64,000 bases of DNA from contig JAHQIY010000016.1 of the NCBI GenBank assembly GCA_019054805.1, positions 2,021,112-2,085,111 of the forward strand, given 5' to 3'. The notes under the pieces were generated by a model that ran no database searches, was not told where the DNA came from, and saw nothing but the letters and a program-made list of their open reading frames with translations. Below are positions 38,322-49,160 of this stretch, piece by piece (the stretch's first letter is position 1; each line of letters begins with the position of its first letter). The position numbers and the translations under genes were made by a program. Source of the stretch: Brachionus manjavacas. Taxonomy: Eukaryota > Rotifera > Eurotatoria > Ploima > Brachionidae.

Positions 38322-40279
38322 AACAGTGATAACCAAATTGTTTCAAGAACGGCAAAGTGTAAACTTTGTTCGTACAACATTACCGATACAAGGAATAATA
38401 CATCAAACTTTATTCGGCATTTAAAATATTGCGATAAGGAAGCATATAATGAGTTAAAATCTTCAAAGGAACAAAAAAAAGCAACGTCAAACCAAGACCA
38501 TAAGAAAAACCTAACGGCAGAGATAGTCAACGACTTCATTTTTAAATATTTAATTATTGAATGTGGACTGCCTTACCGCTTAGTCGAATGCGAAGCCTTT
38601 AGATCTTTTATGTCACTGATTTGCAAGAAATGGAAACCGACATCGAGGACAAAACTATTAAAATTGCATAATAAAGCGATCGACCTTGTGAATTATAATT
38701 TGAAATTGTTATTATCTAAAATAGGGTTAGGGGTTAGGGGTTAGGGTTTTTTAGATGTTTGGACAGATCGACGACTAAGATCATTTCTCGGGATAACGAT
38801 GCATTTTTTAGACGAAAATTTTAATTTCAAAATTTATGTTCTTCGCTACAAAAATATTTCAACAACGACGGGGAGGGGTATTAAACGAGAAATAGATATG
38901 ATTATTGAAGAATTCGCTATTCGTGAGAAATTAGTTCGAATAGTTACAGATAATGGTTCGAATATGGTTAAATGGGTACGCTATTGCATCTTGTCGGTGA
39001 AGATGAGTTTGACCTTTCTGAAAGGGAAATTGAAGAAAGTGAAACTGATACTGAAGAAGAAGTTACAAGCTCTGAGGATGAAATTGATACAAATTTTAAT
39101 ATCAACGAGATTGATTTATCACAGGACTCAGGATTGAAGCATATGAGATGTTTTGCCCACTCTCTACAACTTGTTGTTAAAAAAAGCTTTGCAAAAATCA
39201 ACAACGTTAAAAGAATTATTAAAAAGTGCACTAAAATTTCAGCAAAATATAGGCCAAAGAAAGATTTTGCTTCGTATTTAGCTGAAAAAAAATATAATTC
39301 AATTCCAAAACCAATAAAAGTACCCTGGAATAGTGAGCTTACGGGCTATTTAAAAATAAAATTAATCGATCTAAATGAAGCTCTAAATATGATCAATAAC
39401 CAAGGATTAAATTTAAGTCAAAATGAACATTCAAGACCAGCAGAAATAATTAATATCTTAGAACCATTTGAATTTGTTACAAATGAAATTCAGGGAGATC
39501 AGTACTCAACTCTAAGTCTAGTAGTAACAAATTTGTTACAATTAATACAACATTTTGACGATTTCAAACTGGTAAACAATAGTCTGAAAGCGTTTATCAG
39601 TAAATTGAGAAACGAAATTAACACACGATTCAGTGTAATATTAGATTTAAAGAACAATAGCATAGTCGACTATTCATGGTATATTTCTTCTTTCTTGGAC
39701 CCTTTATTTAAAAACGAATGGTTAGCTATATCAAGTTTGAATTCAGATGAAAAGCATTTGTTTATTAAACGCTTAGAAGATCAATTATTTCAAGAATGGA
39801 AAATAATAGCTGCTAGAGAAGGCAATGAAAATAATTTAGAAAATCAAATTCCGTGTACCTCGAATGATGCAACAAAAAAAATCCGGCCATTGAGTCCTAT
39901 TAGTACAGATTCAGAAGCAAGCCTCCTAAAATCACCAACAAAACGACGGAAGTTTTTTAGTTTTTTAAATAGAAGCACTCCACAAGTTGAAGAGAACGAC
40001 GATAAAACTAAATTCAAGCATGAATTGGAACAATACATCAATATCGATTATAACGAAGATGATGGCTTCACGAGATTTTGGATGAAGAATAAATTAAAGC
40101 TACCGGCTCTATCGAAACTTGCACAAAAATTTGTATCAATACCTGCTTCATCAGGACCAGTTGAAAGACTTTTTTCTAAGTCTGGCTACATCAACAGACC
40201 ACATAGGTCAAGATTAACTGCCAAAAATTTGGAAGTAACAACTTTATTGGTATCAAATATGGATTTATTAAATGAATAG
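38322..40279 (+). pseudogene. hAT transposase (BED finger, DDE catalytic region, hATC domain), frame broken
   Basis: An N-terminal BED-type zinc finger (CKLCSYN...NFIRHLKYC) is followed by the hAT core: FLDVWTD with the first catalytic Asp, FLGITMHF, IVTDNGSNM with the second Asp, CFAHSLQLVV, then the C-terminal dimerisation domain (W...LKLPALSKLAQKFVSIPASSGPVERLFSKSG). A long frame runs 38972-40279 (435 codons). Two breaks precede it: a telomere-like GGGGTTA repeat insertion at about 38724-38748 that introduces a stop just before the first Asp, and a one-base shift near 38968. The acidic, Ser/Glu-rich segment after TDNGSN is a typical spacer. It is not active as it stands unless the frame shift is a sequence error. 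Confidence 0.85.
38724..38748. repeat. Telomere-like GGGGTTA tandem repeat inside the transposase gene
   Basis: Three to four tandem G-rich units (GGGTTA/GGGGTTA) replace the few codons expected between SKI and FLDVWTD in hAT proteins. They create a stop and shift the frame. Confidence 0.85.
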
Positions 40280-40334
40280 AGAATTATAAACTATTTAAAA
40301 CATTAATTAATTATATTTTTTTGTTTGTTTAATA

Positions 40335-41450
40335 TTAGTAGTAGTATTAGTAGTAGTAGTTCTTGCTGCGACACCTAACATGTAGATTGTCTAAGCCCAT
40401 CACCGCCAATTGGCCGTGTAGAGCTGTAGCAGCCGATTCCATTGAACTTATCAAAAGCCATTTTAAAATTAGCGGTTGACTTGGATTTCACCATGTTTTC
40501 TGGCAACCTATTCCAATGCGGAACTACTCTGTTTGAGAAAAATACATGTCTCGCATTTACTGCAGCCGCAAAATCGTTTCTAATTTTAGCTAGGAAACTT
40601 TCTCTCTGGACTCTGATGCTATTTCCTCTTAACGCCCCGGCTGGTCCCTTGTTTTCTGATTTATTCACTAGATTCTTGACCAAGCTTACCTTTTCTATTC
40701 CATTCACTAGTTTGTACATTTCAATCAAGTCCCCTCTCACTCTTCTTTCACTCAGCTTTGTCAGTCCTAATTTTGTCAGCCTCTTTTCATACGGAATATT
40801 TCTTACAGACAAAGGTATTTTTGTTGCCCTCTCTTGCACCTTTTCCAACGCATTCACGTCCATTTTCATACTTGGATTCCAAACCTGCACTGCGTAATCT
40901 AGGTGGGGTCTCACCATGGATATACCATGGATCTTACAATCTTACCCAAAGTCTTTCCTCTCTACTTGTAAACGTTCGCTTTAGCATTCCAAGCACCCTA
41001 CTCGCTTTCGCACAAGCACTTTTCACTTGGCTGGTCCACTTCAAATCTGATGAAACCATCACTCCAAGATCCCTTTCACAATCTGTGGTCGCTAGTATAA
41101 CATTCCTGTAGCTTTTTGTGTATATTTATGCCTTTCATTTAGTCTGCCGAAATGCATTACTTTACATTTGTTAGCACAAAATCCCATACGCCAAACCTCT
41201 ATCCATTGACATACTGCATCCAGATCTTTCTGTTACATCGCTCTCTCATAAACATTATTAACTATACCGAGTATTTTTGAGTCATCTGCATACAATTCCA
41301 TTTTATTTGAAACGCAGTCAGGTTCTTCATTTATGTACAAAACAAATAGCAGGGGTCCAAGTACAGATCCTTGCGGAACTCCACTCAGTACCTTTGACCA
41401 TCTAGAAACTCCATCTCCAAGTACAACTCGCTGAGTTCTAATATTAAGTT
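40335..41450 (-). pseudogene. 5'-truncated LINE (CR1/jockey-like) reverse transcriptase fragment
   Basis: On the minus strand the fragment reads, in order, SGVPQGSVLGPLLFVLYIN, then YADDSKILG (RT catalytic box), the CNKCKVMHFGR region, and an open 180-codon C-terminal piece (40917-40375) with MVRPHLDYAVQVWNPS, LEKVQERATK, RRVRGDLIEMYKL and FFSNRVVPHWNRLPE. These are the standard landmarks of CR1/jockey-type RT thumb and C-terminal regions. Several stops and shifts lie between 40920 and 41290, so it is dead. It is truncated 5' near 41450. The 3' end abuts a (TAG)n tract at 40335-40362, consistent with microsatellite-type LINE tails. It is inserted in the hAT element just behind the transposase stop. 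Confidence 0.88.
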
Positions 41451-41529
41451 AAATTTAATAAAATTTAATGAAATATGAAAAAATTTATTTAGAAAATTTA
41501 TTATATAAAAAAAAAAATTTAAGTCATTG

Positions 41530-42600
41530 AAAAAAAAGAGGTGAAAATATCATAAAATAATTAAAAATTTAAGATAATTAAATATGCTAATTAATTTTAA
41601 AAAAATTGATTAAAAAAAATTTACAAATACCAACGGCCATCAATCACCCACTACCAACAACCCCAAACTACAAACAACTTTCTTCAACCCACTACCAAAA
41701 ACAATACAACGAACTTTCAACCAATACCAACAACTATCAACAGTCAACGGTCAACCACTACCAACAACCAACAACAACCACTAACAACAATACTCCGACT
41801 ACTCCCACTACTTAATTTCTTTAAAGTAGAAGTAGTAGTAAATTAGCAGATGAAGAAAACTAGTATTAAAGTGGTAGTAGTGAAGTAGTAGCAGTAATAG
41901 TGGAAGAAGTAATAGGAGTAGTATTTACAGTAGTAATAGTAGTAGTAGTACAAGTAGGAGAAGTAATTATAATAGTAGTTAAATAGTAGTAGTAGTTATA
42001 GTAGTAGTATTTATAGTAGTAAAGTAGTAGTAGTAGAAGTAAGGTACTAGTAACGTACTAGTATAGTAGTAAAGTACTAGCATAGTAGTAAAGTAGTAGT
42101 ATAGTAGTAAAGTATAGTTTTAGTAGAAGTAAAGTAGTAGTATTTATAGTAGAAGTAGTTATAATAGTAGTTAAATAGTATTTGTATTTTTGTTAATGGC
42201 TGTTGTTAGCCATTGACGGTTGATAGTTGTTGGTAGTGGTTGGAAGTTAGTTTTGTTGTTGTTGTTGTTCTTTGAAGTTGGTTGTTGGTTTTTGGTAGTG
42301 GATGATTGTTGGCCGTTGGTTTTTTTTATTTTTTTTAATAAAATTGTGTTTTTTTTTTTAATTAATAAACATATTTAATTTTCTTAACTTTTTAATTTTT
42401 TAGGATATTTTAGCATCTTTTTTTTCAGCGCCGCAGTCCAAAATTCCGGCCGCCAAGCTGAACGGCTAAATGACCGCCCGCCACAATGTTGACCGTAAAT
42501 TTGACTGGCCGCTTTTTTTTTTATCGATTTTTTAAACGGTCCAAAATTTTGACCGTCAAGCTGACCGGCTTTACTTAGCCTTTTTCTAAAAAAAAAAATT
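41530..42600. mobile_element. Foldback element: inverted arms around an (AGT)n core
   Basis: The left arm (about 41540-41815: AT-rich, then ACCAACGGCC, then a CAACAACC-type run) is the reverse complement of the right arm (about 42190-42430: TTGTTGG runs, GGCCGTTGGT, then AT-rich). Between them lies an AGT/AGTAA tract (about 41826-42180). The right arm continues into a GC-rich end (42425-42570) with repeated modules GCCAAGCTGAACGGC and TCAAGCTGACCGGC. The left arm lacks that GC-rich end. The structure matches foldback-type elements with long, internally repetitive inverted arms. No protein is encoded. Confidence 0.75.
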
Positions 42601-42694
42601 TTAATTCATTGACTTGACTTAAGAAAAAAAAAAAAAAAATTTTTAAGTCATTGACTTGACTTGACTTAAGACTTGTGACTTAAAAACAACTCTG

Positions 42695-43302
42695 CTTTTT
42701 TTTAAATATTTTTCAAATCAAACATAAGATATTTATTATTTTAATTTAAAAAAAATTTTTTTTTTCCTAATTGATCTTTAATTGATTCATCTAAAATTTT
42801 TATTTTAAAAATGAGTGATTGACAATAAGCGTGTTTAAAAAGCAAAAAAAATTTTTGTGTCTTTTTTGTGAATTTAATACAGATAAAAAATGAAAAATTG
42901 ATCAAAATATTTATTTCAGATCAAAATTTTAAGAATTAAATTTAAAAAAAGTGAAGTGTCTTGTTATTTACATTGAAATTTTTACCATATTAATCAAGCT
43001 GCTCTAAAAAAATTAATACAAGGCGGAACTAAATTGATCTTTTGAATTGATTAACTTGTAAATTTAGGACTTAGATCAATTTTTGTTCAACATATTGAAA
43101 TCTTAATAACAGTTAGGTTAAAAAAATAAAAAATAAAACTAGCAACGAAGCTCTCAGCTAAAAAATTTTGAGACAATTTTAAATGCATAAAATAAATCGC
43201 AAATTAAAAAGTCAAGTAATTCATGCATATTAATTTTATTATTTGCTTTACATTTTGAAATAAAAAAATTGTCAAACCTCAAAAGAAAAATTTAAATATA
43301 AT
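42695..43302. other. AT-rich spacer between the hAT element and the HEVCH gene
   Basis: AT-rich sequence with nothing recognisable. It should include the promoter of the downstream gene. Confidence 0.5.
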
Positions 43303-44358
43303 ATGGCTGCTGAACAATTTATTGGCTTTCTAAAAGAAGAAATTGAATCAAAAAAATGGGACACTGTTGTTGATTTTGCCAAGTTTAAACAAGATAAACT
43401 TGTTACAGCTACACCACAAAAAGTGAAAATTTCACCGTTAGATTCACTGAATATGATCGGTTTTCAAATGCGCAATGCTATCATCTCCAATTTAAGTCTG
43501 AACAGCTTTTTCTTACTAAAATGCTCTAAAATTAAATGCAGCTTACTAAAAAACTTGTACGATCTTTTAATCACTACCAGGGATGCTGTCAATAAGGACC
43601 AACTTGCCCAATTAATTTTTCTGCTACATTTGAGCAAGTCCAAAATAGAAGAAGCATCTGAATGGCACTATTTTTTTGTTAAATTTATTTCATTAAGTCA
43701 TGAAAATCAAATTGATTTTTCATTTAAAGAGTCAATTGAAAAACTTTTTGATCAACTCAAATCAAATATTCACGTTCAACAACGCTTGAAAAGAGCGGTT
43801 CAAAATATCACCGGTGAAGTGAACTTAGCATTTGATATGAATAAATTTTTAAGTAACGAGCTAAAATTGAACTTTGTTTCATGTGAAATACCTGGATTGA
43901 AAGGCTATGCCGGTTTCAATTCAATTTTTGTAAATATTGTCGAATTGTTTTCCAGATATAAATTCATTAATGAAAACGATCATTCTGCATTTGATATTTT
44001 GAAATTAGAATTTACTCGTTTATTCGTACATGAAGTATGTCATGTGATTATTCGACAAGTTTTAAGAGATATTAATGTTTCAACTCCAAAACTTGAGAGA
44101 TCAAAAAAATTAAACATATTCGAAGCAGGAATTTATTCAGAAGAGACATTTTTTTGCAAAAGAATCGATTGGATAGCCTCTTTCAGTTCAAATGAGTTTA
44201 ATAGAAAATATTGTTTAGATTTTTTTTTTAACCTTTTGAAGGACGAAAACTTAACTTTTGATTTTATTAAGTCTGGTTGCATCGAAAATAAGAGAGCAAG
44301 TTTATTGATGGCAGTTGATTATGAGAAACCAAGAGATCATTATTTTGAATTTTTTTAA
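43303..44358 (+). CDS. Single-exon gene with HExxH metalloprotease-like motif, family not recognised
   Basis: A 351-codon uninterrupted frame with ordinary amino-acid composition, starting MAAEQFIGF. It has no signal peptide or membrane segment. The first ~165 residues are mostly helical. At about residues 243-252 is LFVHEVCHVIIR, an HExxH zinc-binding signature in a helix, and about 30 residues later FEAGIYSEE offers a Glu at the spacing gluzincins use for the third zinc ligand. That makes a cytosolic zinc peptidase-like fold plausible, but no other family landmark is recognised. It lies between two repeat-rich regions and is followed 72 bp later by a MITE. It may be a lineage-specific gene; lack of introns could reflect retroposition or transfer. 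Confidence 0.7.
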   Translation: MAAEQFIGFLKEEIESKKWDTVVDFAKFKQDKLVTATPQKVKISPLDSLNMIGFQMRNAIISNLSLNSFFLLKCSKIKCSLLKNLYDLLITTRDAVNKDQLAQLIFLLHLSKSKIEEASEWHYFFVKFISLSHENQIDFSFKESIEKLFDQLKSNIHVQQRLKRAVQNITGEVNLAFDMNKFLSNELKLNFVSCEIPGLKGYAGFNSIFVNIVELFSRYKFINENDHSAFDILKLEFTRLFVHEVCHVIIRQVLRDINVSTPKLERSKKLNIFEAGIYSEETFFCKRIDWIASFSSNEFNRKYCLDFFFNLLKDENLTFDFIKSGCIENKRASLLMAVDYEKPRDHYFEFF

Positions 44359-44430
44359 AGAAAAAAATAGATATACCAAAAAAACTTAACTTTTTCTTTA
44401 TTATTTTAAGCTTATTTACAAAAGGAATAA

Positions 44431-45185
44431 TATTAAACCGTCGAATAAAAAAAGAATTGTCAAATAAATTTTAAGTCTAATAAAAAATTAATTTTCTAAT
44501 AGATAATTAATTGTCAAATATTATATTAATTGTCATATAAATGACTAAAAAAGTCATATCAATAATTAAATGTCAAATAAAAAATAAATTACCAAATAAA
44601 ACATGAATCGTAATATATTTATATTAATGTGTCAAGTACAAAAATAAAGATGTCATATATTAATGACATTACTCTGTCAAATTCGTCAATATTAAACGTT
44701 AATGTAAAAATAAACGATCACAATTCAGACGAAATGTATCGAAATGAAACGAAATGGTATGGCGAACAGTTCAGATATCAATCAAATCCAAGATTTTCCA
44801 GAAGCAGCGTATACCGTACCTCTAAATAAAATTTGTTGCAAAGGTAGACCAGCAAAAATGAAAAAGGCTTTGTATAAGTAATTTTGCTTTTTTCTTTATT
44901 TTATACAAAATATAAAATAAAGAAAAAAAGCATAATTATAAAATTATAAAATTTCACGTAAAATTACGTAAAAACAGTTTTTCGTAGCAGTACTGTATAT
45001 TCAATTTTTTATTAGACATTTTATTTTTTTAATTAGACATTTAATATTTTATAAGACAAATTGAATAAAATTATGACATTTAATTTAATGTTTGACTTTT
45101 AATTATATTTGATGAATTCATTTTTCATAAGACAAAATGAATTATTTTTATTTGACAAATTCATTTTTGATTAGACGGGTTAATA
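44431..45185. mobile_element. MITE-like element with inverted arrays of GTCAAATAA/GTCTAATAA
   Basis: The ends are inverted copies: left TATTAAACCGTCGAATAAAA, and the right end in reverse complement reads TATTAACCCGTCTAATCAAA. Inside each end is an array of short GTCAAATAA- or GTCTAATAA-like units, pointing inward on both sides (44460-44610 and 45010-45180). The middle contains a 66-codon frame (44629-44829) without recognisable homology. About 755 bp. Possible TA or TTAA-type target, but the duplication cannot be separated from the palindromic ends. Confidence 0.6.
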
Positions 45186-45409
45186 TAGATCCTTTACAAA
45201 AATATTCGCCAAAAGACTAAGAAATATAAAGACGCTATATTAATAAAAAAAAATTAATGTTTTTATATAGTTTTTTTTGGCTAGTAAATAAATTTTTTAA
45301 ATTTTAAATTTAATTTTGATTTATAATATTTAATCGAATTTAACTTTTACTCTTAGAATAAATACAAAAATTAGAATAAACTTTAATTTTTAATTTTTTT
45401 TAATTTCAA

Positions 45410-45700
45410 ATTTAACTCTACAATTTTGGACCGTTTAAAAAACCGGTCAAAAATAAGTGGGCGGTCATTTAGCCGTTCAGCTTGGCGGCCAGAATTTTGG
45501 ACTGCCAAGTTGAAAAAAAAGAGGTGATAAGATTTTGAAAAAATAAAAATTTAAGATAATTTAATATGTTTATTAATTTAAAAAAAAAAACAGTTTTTTT
45601 AATTATAAAAAATAAACAATTACCAAAGGCCAACAATAACCAACAACAATTAACTAGAGCAGAGCTTGGTCTCGCACGAACCAGAATAATCACTTTCCAA
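45410..45700. mobile_element. Partial second copy of the foldback element
   Basis: It has the GC-rich end modules (GGACCG...GGGCGGTCATTTAGCCGTTCAGCTTGGCGG) followed by the same AT-rich arm and the start of the CAACAATAACCAACAAC run seen at 41540-41760. In orientation it matches the left arm, and it supplies the GC-rich left end missing from the first copy. Only one arm is present; an AGT-rich patch at 45992-46035 may be its core remnant. Confidence 0.7.
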
Positions 45701-46274
45701 AATACATCCATGCACTAACTTCGGATCATAATTCTAAAATAAATTCGAATCTTTGAATAAAAATTTGTGCCACATGAAACAGTCTTTTCCAATTTATGTC
45801 TTTTCAACTTTAATTTTTTTTAGCTTATTTACTCTATTTTGATTCTTTTTTTTATCTAATTTTATTTACTTTAATTTTATTTTTATTTTATTTTTTTTAT
45901 TTTATTTTTAATTTATTCTGAGGGAGCTTTAGCTCGGTACAGAAAACAAATAAATAATATCGAAGAGTAAATAATAATAAAAATTTTAACTAGTAGAGTA
46001 GTAGTAGTAGAAGTAAAGTAGTAGTAGTAGCAGTATTGGACTTCACTCATTTTTATTACTTAGATACTAGTCAATTATTTTTCTTTTTTTTTATTTTATA
46101 CGAAATTGACGCTTTTTTCCACTTTTCTTTTTATAGCCTATTTGTCAATTTTTTTTACTAATAAATAAATTTGATAATTCAATTATTAATTAAAATTTCT
46201 CATTCAATCCAAAAATAATTTGACATTTTTATTAAAATTAACCCGATATCTAATAAATCAGAATTTATAGTTTA

Positions 46275-46601
46275 ATGTCTGGTTTAACTGTTCAAAACAA
46301 TTCATTTTCGACTCCACAAGCGCTAATAAATTTACTCAATTTTAGTTCTTCAGCAAACAAAACTAGCTCTTCCATAGTAAATGTTAAAAAATTCATTCCA
46401 CCACTTACCAAAACAAATGAAACCGATTCAAATACACGTACATTAAACCATAACAAAAGATCATTACCTGTAAAAATAATTAAATTAAAATAAAATAATC
46501 GATTTCTAATATAAAAAAAATTAAAGAATGAAGTTGAATCTGTAAATAAAAGGTTAAAATTTGATGAATTAATTCACACTACAACTACATTTTTAGTATA
46601 A
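46275..46601 (+). CDS. Small two-exon gene, ~89 residues, function unknown
   Basis: Exon 1 (46275-46469) and exon 2 (46527-46601) join in phase 0 across a 57-bp intron (GTAAAA...TTAAAG), giving MSGLTVQNNSFSTPQ...ending KRLKFDELIHTTTTFLV. The unspliced frame would stop four lysine/isoleucine-rich codons into the intron, which favours splicing. It is Ser/Asn/Thr-rich with a basic middle. No domain, signal peptide or membrane segment is visible. The codon content is more varied than in the surrounding AT-rich DNA. Whether it is a real gene needs transcript support. Confidence 0.45.
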
Positions 46602-47700
46602 TTTTTTATAAGTAATTTTATCTAGGTCTGCTAACTTTATTTATATTTTTTAAACCTTTTGAAGAAACGAATAAAAAAAGAAAAGAGATAATGTAATAGT
46701 TGTTTTTGTACTGACCATTTGAGAATAACTTTTTATTGTCTTCGTAATAAAAGAAGGCAAAGTAAAAATTTTGCTCAAATTTCAATTTTCAAAATTTTCA
46801 GATAAAAAAAATAAAAACATGTATTTTAACAGATTTGCATTGTTGCATTTGTATTAATAAATTAAATGCTAATTAACATATTTTATAAAATTTTTAATTT
46901 TACTGTAAAAAGAATAAATTAATTTTATGTTACTTTACTTTTTAATTACTTTTTAATTTTATAAACAATTCTAATGGAAGAGATTTTAATGACATCGATA
47001 ATCTAAATCGAGAGAATTTAGTCGAAAACGACTCAAGTAATTTAAGAGAAAAAACTTAGTATAAAAAATCCAAATTGTGGTCTGCAAGTCTTATATAAGA
47101 TTTTGATATTATCTTTATCTTATCATTTTTTTTTTCTTTTTTATCAATTATTTTTTAAAGGTTAGATTAATATTTTATAATAAACAAATAATAAAAATAA
47201 TAAATGACTGAACATAACTTAATTAATATTTCAAATTAATAATATAAAAATTGATAAAAAAATTGAATCATTTATTTGCAATAATTTTTATTAATTGATA
47301 TTCAATTTAGAAATTTTCGATTGGCCTTTAAACTCATTTTTTGATGAATATTTCAGTAAATATTTTCATTTTTGCAGATGATAAAAAATCTCCATAATAT
47401 TTTTCATTTAAATTACTTTATTATTTAATAATATATCAAAGGGAAAAGAAAATATATTTTAATTTCCATAATAAATAAATGTGACAAACAAAATAGACAA
47501 ATTGAACAAATATAAGTGTTAAGTTTTTATTTTTTAATAAAAATATAATGAAAAATTAGTTAATTGATAATTCGTGAATTTTTTTATTCGAATTGAACAT
47601 TGAACATTTATTAATAAATTAATTTATTTAAGAATAAATAATTTTATTAACAAAGAGCTATATGAGAAAAAAGAACAATAAAAACAAAACTAAAATAATT
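46602..47700. other. Highly AT-rich spacer
   Basis: Almost entirely A/T, with no open frame, no repeat structure and no recognisable element. Confidence 0.5.
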
Positions 47701-47914
47701 TTAAAATTTATCTAGATATTTTTCTAAAATGCTTCCGTAAAGTTTATTATAACGACGTATAATATTTAAATGCATCACTGTTTGGTGATTTCTCAATCAC
47801 TTGAATTCCTGAAAGTCCTTTCCACAAACATTGCATTTCTTTGAATGGGAATCTAAACTCTGCTTGTCCATGAATAACAAGTGTTTCAGATTACTATTTT
47901 GTTCTCTTGACAAA
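47701..47914 (-). pseudogene. C2H2 zinc-finger gene fragment interrupted by the Helentron
   Basis: On the minus strand from the Helentron edge at 47914 a single frame reads NSNLKHLLFMDKQSLDSHSKK, then a C2H2 finger (CNVCGKDFQEFK, one TGA codon, LRNHQTVMH) and a short tail ending in TAA at 47701. The Cys-x2-Cys-x12-His-x4-His spacing is right and the single TGA falls where a Ser is usual. The sequence upstream of the helix (the Cys pair of the preceding finger) is missing exactly at the transposon boundary. It looks like the 3' end of a zinc-finger gene cut by the insertion. Confidence 0.6.
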
Positions 47915-47919
47915 GGTTG

Positions 47920-47967
47920 CCTAGATTTTTCGCTGATATATGAATATCAAGAAAAAAAAAATCTAGG
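47920..47967. repeat. Helentron terminal hairpin
   Basis: CCTAGATTTTT pairs with AAAAATCTAGG, enclosing an inner dyad (TGATAT/ATATCA). It is present identically next to the terminus in the copy at 63040-63087 and partly in the copy at 60560. A palindrome near the 3' end is the termination signal expected in Helitron-class elements. Confidence 0.8.
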
Positions 47968-47978
47968 TATTACGTTTG

Positions 47979-48028
47979 TCGTGTCCGTCCGTCCGTCCGT
48001 CCGTCCGTCCGTCCGTCCGTCCGTCCGT
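47979..48028. repeat. (CCGT)n microsatellite in the Helentron 3' region
   Basis: Eleven or so CCGT units in this copy. The copies at about 60610 and 63104 have fewer, so the tract length varies between element copies. Confidence 0.9.
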
Positions 48029-48266
48029 CTGTGGACACATCTAACCCTAGTTTTTAGATGTTAACCCTAGTTTTAAAAATGACAAAAAATATGTCGATCG
48101 ATAGCATTGAATACATAAAAGGCGCGAAAAATCTAGGCCATCTAATTTTTTAAAAATTAAACTTTAAATCGATCAATCACTAAAACAAAAATATTAATCA
48201 AAAAGATTAAAGTAATAAAAAATTTATTGACAACAAAAGTATGAACTAAAAAAGAAAAAAAGAGAA

Positions 48267-49160
48267 TTAAAATGTGATCTCGGTGAAAATAGCCTGATGA
48301 TCACTGAACCATGTTGAATATGGCTGTGATTTAAATTGACCAAAAGAATGTGACTTGCTCGTTAGACACCAATCCAATTGAGACATATCCTTGAAAGTTA
48401 AACATTTGCTAAACACGGGTGTCATGTTCAAATTGTCTCTTAGCGTATCAAGATATTTAGAATTGTTTTCTCTATTAAAGTCAATATTGAAATCACCAAA
48501 GATTACCAAAGAGTCTTGGCTGTGCAAATTTAAATTCAAAAAGGCAATCAACTCTTGAATAAACTTGTCATTGTCCATCTTTGGATGCTTGTAAAGATTT
48601 AAAAAATAAACAACTGTTGAATTTCCCTTTCTAAATTTGAATAAACTCAATTCAACACATTTCGATTGATTAATGCCCGAATACTCAAACCCTGTGGATG
48701 CATTGTGTGCAACTAATTCAAAATTGTCAACAAGTGATTTTTCCTTGCGTATTAAACATATTTGTCCATTTGAACAATTTAAATTGATTCCACTTGAATA
48801 ATAAACAAGGTGATAATTGTCAAATAATAATTTTGCTTCATTTTGTCTAAAATTTTTTCTATTGTGACATTCACTTAGAAAAATAACATCAGCTTGCTTA
48901 TATCCATAATCATATTTGACATTTTCTTTGTTTGAATTAAACGATTGAATATTTTGAAACATTATTGTCAAATCACTTGTTCTCTTCAACTCAAAACCAT
49001 AGTCCAAAAAAGAGTAATGGTTTCTCATGTTAGCATTCGATCTTAGTCTATTCATTTTCAATGCGAACCGGATCATTTTGTTCAAACAATTGCAATTCTT
49101 TTTCTCGTTGTTCTTTGGACAATCGTTGAACACGATGCACTCTCAATCGAAAGACTGCCA
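48267..49160 (-). CDS. Helentron C-terminal AP-like endonuclease domain (EEP family)
   Basis: A 289-codon frame with the exonuclease-endonuclease-phosphatase landmarks in order: MFQNIQSF (Asn), ADVIFLSECH (catalytic Glu), LNLYKHP, VIFGDFNIDF (GDFN, near 48490), LDWCLTS and WFSDHQAIF (terminal SDH). It is complete and all catalytic residues are seen. It would nick DNA and in Helentrons is fused to the C-terminus of the helicase; here a one-base shift near 49150 separates the two frames. Partial copies are present at 60840-61236 and 63372-64000. Confidence 0.88.

Larger units (their letters stand above)
36376..42694 (+). mobile_element. hAT-superfamily DNA transposon, 6.3 kb, with nested insertions
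   Basis: The left end CAGACTTGTTTTTAAGTCAC and the right end, whose reverse complement is CAGAGTTGTTTTTAAGTCAC, form terminal inverted repeats of about 20 bp with one mismatch. Subterminal AAGTCA/TGACTT motifs are dense at both ends. Between them lies a hAT transposase (38322-40279). The element has been enlarged by a LINE fragment (about 40335-41450) and a foldback element (about 41530-42600). The 8-bp flanks do not match, so the target duplication is not confirmed. A GC-richer block at 36830-37440 of unknown origin lies in the 5' part. Confidence 0.75.

Noticed and set aside
40442..41111. Plus-strand frames of 151 and 117 codons
   Set aside because: They are antisense shadows of the LINE RT fragment, which has clear RT motifs on the minus strand.
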